Source: Prosthecobacter sp.
GTDB taxonomy: Bacteria; Verrucomicrobiota; Verrucomicrobiia; Verrucomicrobiales; Verrucomicrobiaceae
Direction of reading: 5' to 3'
DNA length: 64,000 bases
Assembly: GCA_021733925.1 (NCBI GenBank)
Contig: JAIPJY010000020.1
Span: forward strand, 48,019-112,018
The notes beneath the pieces were generated by a model. The model was not told the origin of the DNA and ran no database searches. It saw only the letters and a program-made list of their open reading frames with translations. The position numbers were made by a program, and so were the translations under genes. Of this stretch, positions 15,565-24,558 are shown one piece after another. Numbering within the stretch: position 1 is the first letter of the stretch; each line of letters begins with the position of its first letter.

Positions 15565-16518
15565 ATGACAAAAGCCTTGGAGCGCGACCTCAAGAAACTC
15601 GAATCCCGCGCTTATCATGCTGCGGAATGGGCCAAGGACACTTTGCGCCGCTACCACGCTGCGTTTCCCAAGTTGCAGGATGCGGCAGCGACACGGTTAC
15701 GTGTGCTCTACGAATGGATGTTCGTCCCGCCGACGCTATGGCCGTTCAATATCCACGCGATGCTGAATGACCTTCTTGCTGCCTTGGAACAAGGCAAACG
15801 CCTGAGCCGACAGCAGTGCCTCATCATCGACATACTGCCTGCACCACCCGATGAAACCATCTGTGCAGCGGTGGCCGATCACGAGCGCCACGTCCAGAGC
15901 GGCAGCTACGAAAACCTCGTTAAAACACAGGCCAAGTTCACTCAGGCCGAACTCGCCATCCGCACCGACCCAGAGCTGCAACGCCACTGGGCATCCATCA
16001 AAGCCACCTTCAAGGTTCAGGCATACGCCGACTACAAAGGCGTGATCCGCCGCACCATGGGCACAGAGCGCAATCTGCGCCCGTCCTTTTCCGTGAACCT
16101 ACGCAGCCGTGCAGACGCCTTTCGTGCAGCCTTCGACGCCTTCTGCCTGCGCTGGCATCTCTACGGCATGCAGCACGATGAGCCCCTGCTGCTCAAGCTC
16201 GCCGTCAACATCACACCGTATGGCACCATGATCCTCATTCCCTCCTACTGGTCGTTTGATCCGAAGCGCGACATCCGCTGGGACGCCATCGCCGCACTTC
16301 ATCGCGTCCGTGTTCCGGGCCGTCAAGGTGCGGCACTCGCCGAGGGAAAAGCCGAACGAACGAAACTCGCCGAGAAACTCCAGCAGCTCGATCAGGAAGC
16401 TCGCCGTCAAAAATTGAAAGGCGAGAAAAAGCACGCCTTCCTCTGCCAAGGCCTTGGCTGGGTGCCTGGCACAAGTCCCAAACGCCTCAGCAGACTCCGC
16501 GCCGAATTCAAAAAGTAA
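15565..16518 (+). CDS. Hypothetical protein at the left end of the accessory island
   Basis: A 317-residue, Arg/Lys/Ala-rich, mainly helical soluble protein with no signal peptide or membrane helix. The last 70 residues are a charged, probably coiled-coil segment (EGKAERTKLAEKLQQLDQE) with a basic C-terminus. I do not recognise a family and see no catalytic motif. It begins about 110 bp from the divergent lipoprotein gene and is followed, 66 bp later, by the AAA ATPase in the same direction, so it may belong with that gene. Confidence 0.7.
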   Translation: MTKALERDLKKLESRAYHAAEWAKDTLRRYHAAFPKLQDAAATRLRVLYEWMFVPPTLWPFNIHAMLNDLLAALEQGKRLSRQQCLIIDILPAPPDETICAAVADHERHVQSGSYENLVKTQAKFTQAELAIRTDPELQRHWASIKATFKVQAYADYKGVIRRTMGTERNLRPSFSVNLRSRADAFRAAFDAFCLRWHLYGMQHDEPLLLKLAVNITPYGTMILIPSYWSFDPKRDIRWDAIAALHRVRVPGRQGAALAEGKAERTKLAEKLQQLDQEARRQKLKGEKKHAFLCQGLGWVPGTSPKRLSRLRAEFKK

Positions 16519-16584
16519 GACACTCTTTGGGGACATTCAGTTCCCTGTCTTCACTGCCGCTGCGGGCCTATCGCTTGGGCCGCC

Positions 16585-17742
16585 ATGCTTCCCACATCCA
16601 AACTCACCGACAGCGAAACACCACCCTCAACGGAGAAGCCAGCGCCTTCCGCTGAAGCCATCCAGCTTTCTTCCTCATTATCGGCGCGAGTTGTTTGCGA
16701 CATGTCTGAAGCCAGTGCCTTTTCACCAGGCTACAAAGGCACGCATGTTCCGGTCGTGGCCGCCTTTGGCGGGGGCCGCCTGCATGAATGCCGGATGAGC
16801 GGCTTCTACGATCTGGGCCGTGCCTTGACGGAGAATGCAGCGACCCTCCTCCGTTCGGTTCGCAGGCTTGATGCGGATCAGAGTCTGAACCAGTGGGATG
16901 ACCTCACCTTTCAATTCGGTCCGCGCTCTTTTCTCTACGCCGACGAATCCAGGGTCATAGGCTACGCGGAGACCTCACAGGAGGCTGAGCGGCTGGTGGC
17001 AAAGTTTGGCGCGAGTTACAGCAAGCCGCCAGCACCGAAAGGCGGTAGCTTTTATCTCATCAGGACCGGTCGTGAAATCAGCCGCGAGCTTGTGCAGCTC
17101 GGCACCGAAACCATCCTCGGCGATGAAGTCTTCAGCCTCCACTACGGCCAGGGAAGCTACGAATGGCACGAAGATTTCATCGCCAAACTTCGCAGCAGCA
17201 GTCACGGCCTCACCATCTTTGAAGGATCGCCCGGCACCGGCAAGACCTCCTACCTGCGCCACCTCATGGGAGTGCTCAAGGACACTCATCTATTCTACTT
17301 CATTCCCACCGCCACCATGAGCGTGCTTACCAATCCCGACTTCATCGGCTTCTGGGCCGAACAGCGCCGCCGTTTTGCCGATCGCCAGTTCGTTGTCATC
17401 CTGGAAGATTCAGACGCCGCCCTCATGACCCGTGGTGCGGACAACCGCGATCAAGTCAGCGCCATCCTCAATCTCTCCGACGGCATGCTCGCCGACTTCC
17501 TCCGCCTCCAGATCATCTGCACCATCAACTGCAAAGCCTCCGACATCGACCAGGCCCTCCTTCGTCCGGGGCGCCTGCTATGCCACCGCATCTTCCACAG
17601 ACTCGACTACACTCAGGCATCTCGCCTCGCCGAAAGCCTCGGCAGGAATCTTCCCGCTGTGCAGGATTACTCCCTCGCGGAGATCTTTGCAGAAGATGAA
17701 TCCAAGACAATTCGGCGTCCCAGCATCGGCTTTGCAGCTTAG
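16585..17742 (+). CDS. BCS1-like AAA+ ATPase
   Basis: A 385-residue protein. The N-terminal 200 residues are unassigned. The AAA core has a Walker A GSPGTGKTS (K220), a Walker B VVILEDSDAAL (residues 270-280) of the style seen in BCS1-type AAA proteins, a sensor-1 TINCKA, and the LLRPGRL box with the arginine-finger region near residue 325. Known for the family: hexameric remodellers or threaders of proteins; BCS1-like genes in bacteria often lie in accessory or phage-defence loci. It is followed after 24 bp by an exonuclease gene, so an operon is likely. Function here is inferred from context only. Confidence 0.82.
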   Translation: MLPTSKLTDSETPPSTEKPAPSAEAIQLSSSLSARVVCDMSEASAFSPGYKGTHVPVVAAFGGGRLHECRMSGFYDLGRALTENAATLLRSVRRLDADQSLNQWDDLTFQFGPRSFLYADESRVIGYAETSQEAERLVAKFGASYSKPPAPKGGSFYLIRTGREISRELVQLGTETILGDEVFSLHYGQGSYEWHEDFIAKLRSSSHGLTIFEGSPGTGKTSYLRHLMGVLKDTHLFYFIPTATMSVLTNPDFIGFWAEQRRRFADRQFVVILEDSDAALMTRGADNRDQVSAILNLSDGMLADFLRLQIICTINCKASDIDQALLRPGRLLCHRIFHRLDYTQASRLAESLGRNLPAVQDYSLAEIFAEDESKTIRRPSIGFAA

Positions 17743-17766
17743 TCCCAAACGCACCAACCCAAGCAC

Positions 17767-18336
17767 ATGAACATCGCCTCCATCGACTTTGAAACCGCCA
17801 ATCATAGTCCCGTCAGCATGTGTGCCGCCAGCGTCGCGGTCTTTGAAAATAGCGAGCTTGTAGAGTCACCTTATTGGTTGGTAAAGCCCCCCAAAGGCCA
17901 CGGCTTCTTCCTGCCAGAATGGACCGAAAGCTGCCACGGCCTCTCATGGTTTGATGTCCAACACTCACCCGAATTCTCCGCGATAGCACCTGAACTGCTG
18001 GAGCGCCTGACCAAGGCCGACATCGTCATCGCTCACAATGCTGAGTTCGACATGCGCGTGTTAAAACAGACCTTGGACCATTTCAATCTCCCAAGCCCAG
18101 ACTTCCAATACCTCTGCACCTATCGTCTGGCAGCACGCGTCTGGCCGGAACTGGTAAACCACCAACTCAACGTGCTCGCTAAGCACATCGGGCTCGAGTT
18201 TCAGCATCACCACGCTCAAGCCGATGCCGAAGCTGCCGGGAGGTTGCTGTTGGCGATGATGCGTAAGATTAACATCAGCGATTTGGATGCGCTAATACAG
18301 CGCACTGGAATTCCACTTCAGATGTTCATCGAATGA
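17767..18336 (+). CDS. DnaQ-like DEDDh 3'-5' exonuclease
   Basis: A 189-residue protein made of a single exonuclease domain. ExoI IASIDFET carries D7 and E9; ExoII IAHNAEFDM supplies the second Asp; ExoIII HHAQADAEA supplies the His and the last Asp, so all DEDDh metal ligands are present. Known for the family: removal of nucleotides from 3' ends of DNA or RNA (DNA polymerase III epsilon, oligoribonuclease). The lack of polymerase or other domains, and the location between an AAA ATPase and a GmrSD-like nuclease, suggests an accessory role rather than replication proofreading. Confidence 0.88.
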   Translation: MNIASIDFETANHSPVSMCAASVAVFENSELVESPYWLVKPPKGHGFFLPEWTESCHGLSWFDVQHSPEFSAIAPELLERLTKADIVIAHNAEFDMRVLKQTLDHFNLPSPDFQYLCTYRLAARVWPELVNHQLNVLAKHIGLEFQHHHAQADAEAAGRLLLAMMRKINISDLDALIQRTGIPLQMFIE

Positions 18337-18407
18337 TGGGTAAAAATTAATGGACACAAGCACATCTCGAATTACTTATAAATACATCTGATTTCAACAC
18401 TACTATA

Positions 18408-20699
18408 ATGCCAACTTCAACCCCTCACACACTGTCCTTACCAGAAATCGCCTCCTGGCAGTTTCCGAAACTTCTGGAGGCGCTCAAACAGGGCAAGCAA
18501 GAAAAAATAAACACACCGCAGATGATTGCTGCCATCCCTTCGCTACAACGTGGGGCGGTTTGGAAGCCAGGGCAGGTGGAGATGCTGTGGGATTCCATTC
18601 TGCGGGGGTTTCCAATCGGATCATTGGTGGTGTGTCCCAAATTTGAGGGACAGAACTTTCACAGCGGGAAACATGGACAGGGCTGGAAAGATCAGGAGGC
18701 GGTCAGTCATTATCTGCTAGATGGACAACAGCGCTGCAATGCCATCGCACTCGGCTTTTTGGACGCTCTTGTTGGACAGCCGTCCGCAACGCTCTGGATT
18801 GATTTGAATCCTCAGATCCCAAAGCATTCTACCCGCCGGTTTGTTCTTCGGGTGCTTACCACTTCTCATCCTTGGGGTTATGGCTTAGAAGATGACGCCG
18901 CATTCATCGGGGTCGGGGCTGTTCGTGACGCGCTGAAAAAGTATGCATGTGGAAAGCGCCCAGTGATTACCTCGGCGTGGCCTACTTCTAGCAAATGCAC
19001 TGTGCCGTTTTCCTGGCTCACTGCGGCAATTTTCGATAAGTATGGTGAAGCGAATTTCTGGCAGAAGATTCTGGAACAGTGTGAATTGTATGCGAGCAAG
19101 ACACGACCTTGTCAGACACATGACCAGAAGACTGTTCCGGTGCATCCATGGGCAGACGATGCCAAAACGTACATTGAAGATCATCTCAAATCGCCACAGC
19201 CAACATCTCATTTAAGCCACATCGAGGCAGCGTTACATCGGGCGCAACAATTTCGTCTCGTGGCGTTAGAGGTTCCTCAAGAGATCTTGAAACAGGAGGG
19301 TGTCCAAGAGGCAGCACAAGAGGCTTCTCTGGCAGAAGGCGACCAACGCATTCACAATGTCGAACACTTGTTCCAGCGCTTAAACAGTGCGGGAACTGAA
19401 CTGCGTGGTGAGGAATTGCTTTTCTCCTTGATCAAAGCCTACTGGCCTGGCATCGAAAAGTCGTTTGCTGGGATTCGAGATGTCCACGGTAATGCCTTCC
19501 TGCCAATGCCAGGATCACGCCTTGCTTCACTGAGCGTCCGTGCCGCCTTGATGAGCCTGCAAGATAAGCCTGAAATGCAAGCGAGTCTGAAGATACCGCA
19601 AATCAGAAGTCTTGCTTTCGATGAGAAAAACCGCGAGCAGCGCGACCTGATCAAGAAATACCTTGGCATTCCAGTTCAAGACGGAAACCTCTCCGAGGTG
19701 GTAGCCAGTGACTCCGATCTGCATCAAAACCTCAAGCAAGTAGATGACTGGTTGTTGTTTGATAAAGCCGAAAACGACATCGGCTTGCCCCCAGTCTTGC
19801 GATCAAGTCTAGCGCAGGGGGCACCTGATGTTTATCTACTACTGCTGCATTTGGCGCAGCGAGCCAGGACGGAGAAGTTGGGTGCAGATGCTTTGATCTC
19901 TCTGCGAAAGCCTGTTTTAGGACTTGCTACGGCCTTGCACTGGTTTGGAATCAAACAGGAAGTTGCGGTCCAGTCGGTGTTTGTAGAATTGAACAACCGT
20001 CCTCTATTGCCTCAATCGTTTGCGGGTCTACTGGGATGCCGGGGAGAGCAGGAAGTGCTCAAGATCCTCTCTCATGCAGAACTCGAAAGCATCATCGCAC
20101 CGATGGATGTAAACGATCCGCAGCTTCCCGATTGGACACTACAAGCTAAACTAAAGATTGAGAGGGCAGCTCTCGTACACACCCCGAATTCAGAAGCCGC
20201 TTTCTGGTATTTTGTGAACAGAGTCATCCACAGCAGGCCGCTTTTGCTATATGCTCAGCGGCGCTATTTGTGCAATTCTAGCGTATTTGTCGGCTATGAC
20301 CCTTCGTGCGTTGATATTTGGAGAGGTCACGATCGTCCGTGGGATTTCGATCACATTCTTCCCTCAGCGGTCATCTATCGAAAGCACCATCAGCGGTTCA
20401 AGAGGGCTTGCAGTCAATGGACCGGAACAATTGGCAATTTGCGTGCATGGCCGCTTGAAAAAAATCGAAGTAAAAGTGACGAGACCGCAATCAGCACCAT
20501 TAAGACGCAGGAGGACCGAGACGATAGCTTCATCAAAGACGAAGTTGAATGCGGAGCATTCTCAATTCGGGAAGCCGACATCGACTGTGCTGATAAGGCG
20601 GCTCGGTTCATGAACGCGGCGCGGGAACGCATGCTGCGTATTTATGAGGAGTGGTTTGTTAAACTAGAGATCAACCGCCTACTCTCGCCGAACAGCTAG
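18408..20699 (+). CDS. GmrSD-like DUF262 / HNH (DUF1524-type) protein, probable type IV restriction
   Basis: A 763-residue protein. The N-terminal DUF262 (ParB/Srx-fold NTPase) signature is clear: Q47-R48 in LQRGAVWK, a WDSILRGFPIGSLVV segment, and the DGQQR box at residues 105-109. The middle is a long helical region. The C-terminus has a His-Me-finger HNH-type motif, WDFDHILP, with D648 and H649, followed by GNLRAWPLEKNRSKSD, matching the layout of DUF1524. Family knowledge: GmrSD and related DUF262-DUF1524 proteins cut modified phage DNA in an NTP-dependent way. G+C and codon use are visibly lower than in flanking genes, suggesting transfer. Modified-DNA specificity is inference. Confidence 0.82.
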   Translation: MPTSTPHTLSLPEIASWQFPKLLEALKQGKQEKINTPQMIAAIPSLQRGAVWKPGQVEMLWDSILRGFPIGSLVVCPKFEGQNFHSGKHGQGWKDQEAVSHYLLDGQQRCNAIALGFLDALVGQPSATLWIDLNPQIPKHSTRRFVLRVLTTSHPWGYGLEDDAAFIGVGAVRDALKKYACGKRPVITSAWPTSSKCTVPFSWLTAAIFDKYGEANFWQKILEQCELYASKTRPCQTHDQKTVPVHPWADDAKTYIEDHLKSPQPTSHLSHIEAALHRAQQFRLVALEVPQEILKQEGVQEAAQEASLAEGDQRIHNVEHLFQRLNSAGTELRGEELLFSLIKAYWPGIEKSFAGIRDVHGNAFLPMPGSRLASLSVRAALMSLQDKPEMQASLKIPQIRSLAFDEKNREQRDLIKKYLGIPVQDGNLSEVVASDSDLHQNLKQVDDWLLFDKAENDIGLPPVLRSSLAQGAPDVYLLLLHLAQRARTEKLGADALISLRKPVLGLATALHWFGIKQEVAVQSVFVELNNRPLLPQSFAGLLGCRGEQEVLKILSHAELESIIAPMDVNDPQLPDWTLQAKLKIERAALVHTPNSEAAFWYFVNRVIHSRPLLLYAQRRYLCNSSVFVGYDPSCVDIWRGHDRPWDFDHILPSAVIYRKHHQRFKRACSQWTGTIGNLRAWPLEKNRSKSDETAISTIKTQEDRDDSFIKDEVECGAFSIREADIDCADKAARFMNAARERMLRIYEEWFVKLEINRLLSPNS

Positions 20700-20723
20700 A
20701 ACTTACTATGCGCTCATGCAGCC

Positions 20724-21179
20724 ATGAACATTCATGACCGACATCAAGTGGAAGACGCGTTGCGTGACTGCCTCCTGGCCCAACTGAAAGAGAAAGCTGA
20801 GAAACTCCGCGCCCTGGTTGAAAAGATGGAACGTCACTGGGGAATCGAGGACAGGGTTTATCGCTTCTACCATCAATCGCTGAAGGTCTATGATGTGCAG
20901 GAGATGACCCAGGAGACGGTTGATCTGCTGCAAAGCCTGCTGCCGGAGCGTCCCCTGAACGCTTGGTTCATGCAGATCGTGCGAGAGGGCACCGACAAAG
21001 AGTTCGAACTGTCCCACAACGAAGACTGGCTGCATCACACACGGCCCATGGTCGAGGCGCTGTTTCATGCGCACTACTTTGTGAAGATGGCCTGCAAGTA
21101 CGGGCAGGAGCTGGAGGCTCAGCCAGCCGCCCTGCCCAGCGGCTATGCGGCACTGCTTTATCTGTACGATTTGCGATAG
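20724..21179 (+). CDS. Small hypothetical protein downstream of the GmrSD-like gene
   Basis: A 151-residue soluble, helical protein rich in Glu, Leu and His (ALRDCLLAQLKEKAEKLRAL, then a MERHWGIEDRVYRFYHQS segment). It has no recognised domain and no signal peptide. It starts 24 bp after the GmrSD-like stop on the same strand, so co-transcription is possible, but its base composition is closer to the host average. It could be an accessory factor of the restriction gene or an unrelated resident gene at the right border of the island. Confidence 0.7.
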   Translation: MNIHDRHQVEDALRDCLLAQLKEKAEKLRALVEKMERHWGIEDRVYRFYHQSLKVYDVQEMTQETVDLLQSLLPERPLNAWFMQIVREGTDKEFELSHNEDWLHHTRPMVEALFHAHYFVKMACKYGQELEAQPAALPSGYAALLYLYDLR

Positions 21180-21271
21180 CAGTCTTCGCCAAATCGGAAA
21201 AAGGCACCATCGCCCCCATCTTCGAAAGCCCTCGTGCCGGCAAACCCGCGCCGAAGAAGAAAAAGAAATAG
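21180..21271 (+). pseudogene. Possible remnant C-terminus of a lost gene
   Basis: This 92-bp stretch between two genes reads as an open frame ending in KPAPKKKKK followed by TAG, a Lys/Pro tail typical of a genuine protein end, but it has no start codon or domain of its own. It may be the tail of a gene lost when the 15.6-21.2 kb island formed. The evidence is composition only. Confidence 0.25.
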
Positions 21272-21296
21272 GCAGCCACGACGCGTTTCTGGCAGG

Positions 21297-23558
21297 ATGA
21301 ATTTCTTCATGCTGCGCTCGCTCACTTTTCTTCTTCTTCTCTGCTCCTTCGCGCACGCGGATGAGTTTGACTCACTGCGTGCCGTGGTCAGCAAAGCCGT
21401 GGCCAAAGGCAATCCACCCGGGGCCGTGCTTTGGTTCGAGAGCGAGGACAAAAAGATGACAATGGTCGAAGGCCAGCGTGCGCTTGTCCCCGCGAAGGAG
21501 CCAATGACCGAGGACACCGTCTTTGACGCGGCATCACTGACCAAAGTGGTGGCAACGCTTCCGTGTGTCTTGATCCTGATGGAGCAGGGCAAGATCGAAC
21601 TGAATGCCGAGGTCCGGCGCTACATCCCCGAGTTTCGCGCGGGCATCACCGTGCGGCATCTCCTCACTCACACCTCAGGCCTGAAGGCGGGGATTCCCAA
21701 GGAGCCGGAATGGACGGGCTATGCGGAAGGAATCGCACGTGCCATCGCATCGGAACCGGACGGTCCGCCCGACCGCTTCTTCCGCTACTCCGACATCAAT
21801 TTCATCCTGCTCGGCGAGATCGTCCAGCGCGTGAGCGGCACGCAGTTGAATGAGTTTGCCGCCAAGCACGTGTTCGCGCCGCTGCACATGGACTCCACGC
21901 GCTTCCTGCCTCCGGAGGATTGGCGTCCACGCATCGCACCCACAGAAAAAGATGAAAACGGCGTCATGCTGCGCGGTGTAGTCCATGACCCCACCTCCCG
22001 CAAGATGGGCGGTGTCACCGGCCATGCAGGCCTCTTCACCACAGCGGGCGATCTCGCGAAGTATGCGCGCATGATCCTCCAAGGCGGCGCAGGCATCTTG
22101 AAACCGGAGACAGTCAAACTCATGACCACCCCACAAACCCTCGCCACCGTGTTTGAGCGGCGCGGCCTCGGCTGGGACATCGACTCCACCTTCAGCCGAC
22201 CTCGCGGCAAAACATTTCCCATCGGCTCCTTTGGCCACACCGGCTTCACCGGCACAAGTCTATGGATTGAGCCCGCATCGAAGACCTTCGTCATCTTCAT
22301 GAGCTCACGTCTGCATCCAAACGGCAAAGGCAGCGTGCGCGACTTGTATGAGGAGATCGGCACCGCTGCTGCAAACTGCGTAAAGCTTACCCCCGCCAAC
22401 GGCCCACCCTGGCCGCGTGCTGAGACGGAAGTGCCGACGGTGATGAATGGCATCGACGTTCTCGTGCGGCGAAAGTTCGCTGAACTTCAAGGACTCCGCA
22501 TCGGCTTAGTCACCAATCAAACCGGCATCGATGCCCAGCGCCACAGCACCATCGATCTCCTCGCCAAGGCCCCCGGCGTGAAATTGAAAAAGCTCTTCAG
22601 CCCCGAGCACGGCATCCGTGGTGAACTCGATCAGGAAAAAATCAGCAACTCCACTGACAAAAAAACCGGCCTGCCCGTGCTGAGCCTGTTCGGCGAGCAG
22701 CGCGCACCCACCCAGGAACAACTCGCAGACGTGGACGCCCTGGTCTTCGACATCCAGGACATCGGCTGCCGCTTCTACACCTACATCGGCACCATGCGGC
22801 TGTGCATGGAAGCAGCAGCGAAGGCAAAGAAGCCGTTCTACGTGCTGGACCGCGTGAACCCCATCGGCGGCACCCACGTGGAAGGCCCCGCAGTCATCGA
22901 TGCCGAAAAACCCACCGCCACGCACTCCATCCCACTGCGTCACGGCATGACCGCCGGCGAACTCGCGGCCATGATGAACACCGAGCGCCACATCGGCTGC
23001 GATTTAAAAGTGATCCCCCTCGAAGGCTGGCAGCGCCCCATGCTCTTCGATCAAACCGGCCTCCCATGGATCAATCCCTCTCCCAACATGCGCTCACTCA
23101 ATGCCGCCCTGCTCTATCCCGGCATCGGCCTCCTCGAGTTCAGCATCACCGTCGGGCGCGGCACCGACACCCCCTTCGAAGTCCTCGGCGCACCCTATGT
23201 GGACGATCTGCGCCTGTCCTATGAGCTCAACAAACTCGGCCTCGCTGGCATCCAGTTCACCCCCGTGCGCTTCACGCCGACCGCCAGCATCTTCAAAGGC
23301 GAGTCCTGCGGCGGCGTGCGCATGGCCATCACAGATCGCACCACATTGAATGCAGTCGATGCAGGCATCGCTATCGCCTGCACCCTGCAGCGGCTTTATC
23401 CCAAAGAGTTCAAGCTCGCGCTGGTGGACACCCTGCTCAATCGCGCAGCCAGTGTGAAAGCGCTACGCAGTGGCGATGCGTGGAAAAAGGTGGTCACAGG
23501 CTGGGCCACCGAGACGCAGGCGTTTGAGGCGAGAAGGCGCACCTACCTCCGCTATTGA
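21297..23558 (+). CDS. Fused serine amidase (AmiE/YbbE-like) and exo-MurNAc hydrolase (NamZ/DUF1343)
   Basis: A 753-residue exported protein; ATG 21297 gives a good signal peptide ending near SFAHA. Residues about 25-375 are a beta-lactamase-fold serine hydrolase: S80-L-T-K83 (SxxK), Y164-S-D (YxN-like) and a GHTGFTG box. Residues about 385-753 are DUF1343, now known as the GH171 exo-beta-N-acetylmuramidase NamZ, with TNQTG, FSPEHGIRGELDQ, FDIQDIGCRFYTYI and PNMRSL motifs. In Bacillus these are separate neighbouring genes (amiE/ybbE, namZ/ybbC) in the MurNAc recovery pathway. The fusion predicts one periplasmic enzyme that removes stem peptides and then releases MurNAc. Substrate is inferred. 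Confidence 0.87.
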   Translation: MNFFMLRSLTFLLLLCSFAHADEFDSLRAVVSKAVAKGNPPGAVLWFESEDKKMTMVEGQRALVPAKEPMTEDTVFDAASLTKVVATLPCVLILMEQGKIELNAEVRRYIPEFRAGITVRHLLTHTSGLKAGIPKEPEWTGYAEGIARAIASEPDGPPDRFFRYSDINFILLGEIVQRVSGTQLNEFAAKHVFAPLHMDSTRFLPPEDWRPRIAPTEKDENGVMLRGVVHDPTSRKMGGVTGHAGLFTTAGDLAKYARMILQGGAGILKPETVKLMTTPQTLATVFERRGLGWDIDSTFSRPRGKTFPIGSFGHTGFTGTSLWIEPASKTFVIFMSSRLHPNGKGSVRDLYEEIGTAAANCVKLTPANGPPWPRAETEVPTVMNGIDVLVRRKFAELQGLRIGLVTNQTGIDAQRHSTIDLLAKAPGVKLKKLFSPEHGIRGELDQEKISNSTDKKTGLPVLSLFGEQRAPTQEQLADVDALVFDIQDIGCRFYTYIGTMRLCMEAAAKAKKPFYVLDRVNPIGGTHVEGPAVIDAEKPTATHSIPLRHGMTAGELAAMMNTERHIGCDLKVIPLEGWQRPMLFDQTGLPWINPSPNMRSLNAALLYPGIGLLEFSITVGRGTDTPFEVLGAPYVDDLRLSYELNKLGLAGIQFTPVRFTPTASIFKGESCGGVRMAITDRTTLNAVDAGIAIACTLQRLYPKEFKLALVDTLLNRAASVKALRSGDAWKKVVTGWATETQAFEARRRTYLRY

Positions 23559-23582
23559 TGAAGCGAACGAGTACGTGTTACC

Positions 23583-24542
23583 ATGCAGTCGATGAAATTC
23601 CGCCGCTTCCTTCTGGTCAGCACCCTCCTGATTGCCGCCTGCGGCAAAACTTCGGATGAGCATGCGGCATCTCGCGGCACCATCGCAGTCTCACTTCTCT
23701 CATTGCAGAACCCCTTTTTCAAAGTCATCGGCGACAGCATCATCGCCGAGGCCAAAAAGAACGGCTATGACACACTCGTGGTCAGCGCAGATGGCGACGT
23801 TGCGCGCCAGAGCAACCAGATCAAAGACTTCATCGTGAAGGATGTCGCCGCCATCGTGCTGAGCCCCACGGATTCGAAAGCAATCGTAACAGTTATCCAA
23901 GAAGCAAACGCAGCCGCTATTCCCGTCTTCACCGTGGACGTGCCCTGCAACGAACCCGGCGTGAAAATCGTGACGCAGGTGGCCACGGACAACTTTGGCG
24001 GCGGCAAAATGGCGGCCGAGGCCATGATCGAAGCACTTCAAGGGCAGGGCGGAAAAATCGGCGTGCTCGACATGAAGCAGGTCGAGTCCTGCATCCTGCG
24101 CGTCAAGGGCTTCAAGGAAGTGCTCGCCGCCCACAACGCCACAGCGGCGAGAAAAATCGAGATCGTGAGCGAACTCGACTGCCACGGCGCGAATGACAAA
24201 GGCTACAAGGCCACCGAGGACATGCTGCAGGCGCATTCGGATCTCGTCGGCATCTTTGCCATCAACGACCCCGGCGCACTCGGCGCACGCGGTGCCATCG
24301 AGAAGGCGGGCCGCACGGACAAAGTCGTCATCATCGGCTTCGATGGCCAGCCCGAAGGCAAACAAGCCATCAAGGAAGGCAAGATCTACGCCGACCCCAT
24401 TCAGTTCCCCGACAAAATGGGCGCGGAAGTCGTGCGCGCCTTCATGCGCTACTCCAAAGGCGAGGAACTCCCGCCCCAGATGCTCATCCCGACAAGTCTT
24501 TATCGCAAAGCCGATGGAGTGGCGGATGCTTCGCTGAAATGA
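23583..24542 (+). CDS. Sugar-type periplasmic binding lipoprotein (RbsB-like)
   Basis: A 319-residue type-1 periplasmic binding protein. The signal peptide ends in a lipobox, LLIAAC (C20, or C17 if ATG 23592 is used). GTIAVSLLSLQNPFFKVIGD, IVLSPTDSKA, a VFTVDVPC segment, VATDNFGGGKMAAE and VVIIGFDGQPEGKQAI are all family hallmarks of ribose/xylose-class substrate-binding proteins. No permease or ATPase gene is adjacent, so it must pair with components elsewhere or act as a sensor. It starts 24 bp after the AmiE/NamZ fusion on the same strand, so binding of an amino sugar or muropeptide product is a plausible inference. Confidence 0.86.
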   Translation: MQSMKFRRFLLVSTLLIAACGKTSDEHAASRGTIAVSLLSLQNPFFKVIGDSIIAEAKKNGYDTLVVSADGDVARQSNQIKDFIVKDVAAIVLSPTDSKAIVTVIQEANAAAIPVFTVDVPCNEPGVKIVTQVATDNFGGGKMAAEAMIEALQGQGGKIGVLDMKQVESCILRVKGFKEVLAAHNATAARKIEIVSELDCHGANDKGYKATEDMLQAHSDLVGIFAINDPGALGARGAIEKAGRTDKVVIIGFDGQPEGKQAIKEGKIYADPIQFPDKMGAEVVRAFMRYSKGEELPPQMLIPTSLYRKADGVADASLK

Positions 24543-24558
24543 TCCCATCCTCAATCTC

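Noticed and set aside
18404-18409. TATAAT as a -10 box for the GmrSD-like gene
   Set aside because: It overlaps the start codon, so transcription would begin inside the gene. An A+T-rich TTATAAAT at 18376 with TGGACA at 18351 is better placed, but its 20-bp spacer is too long to call.
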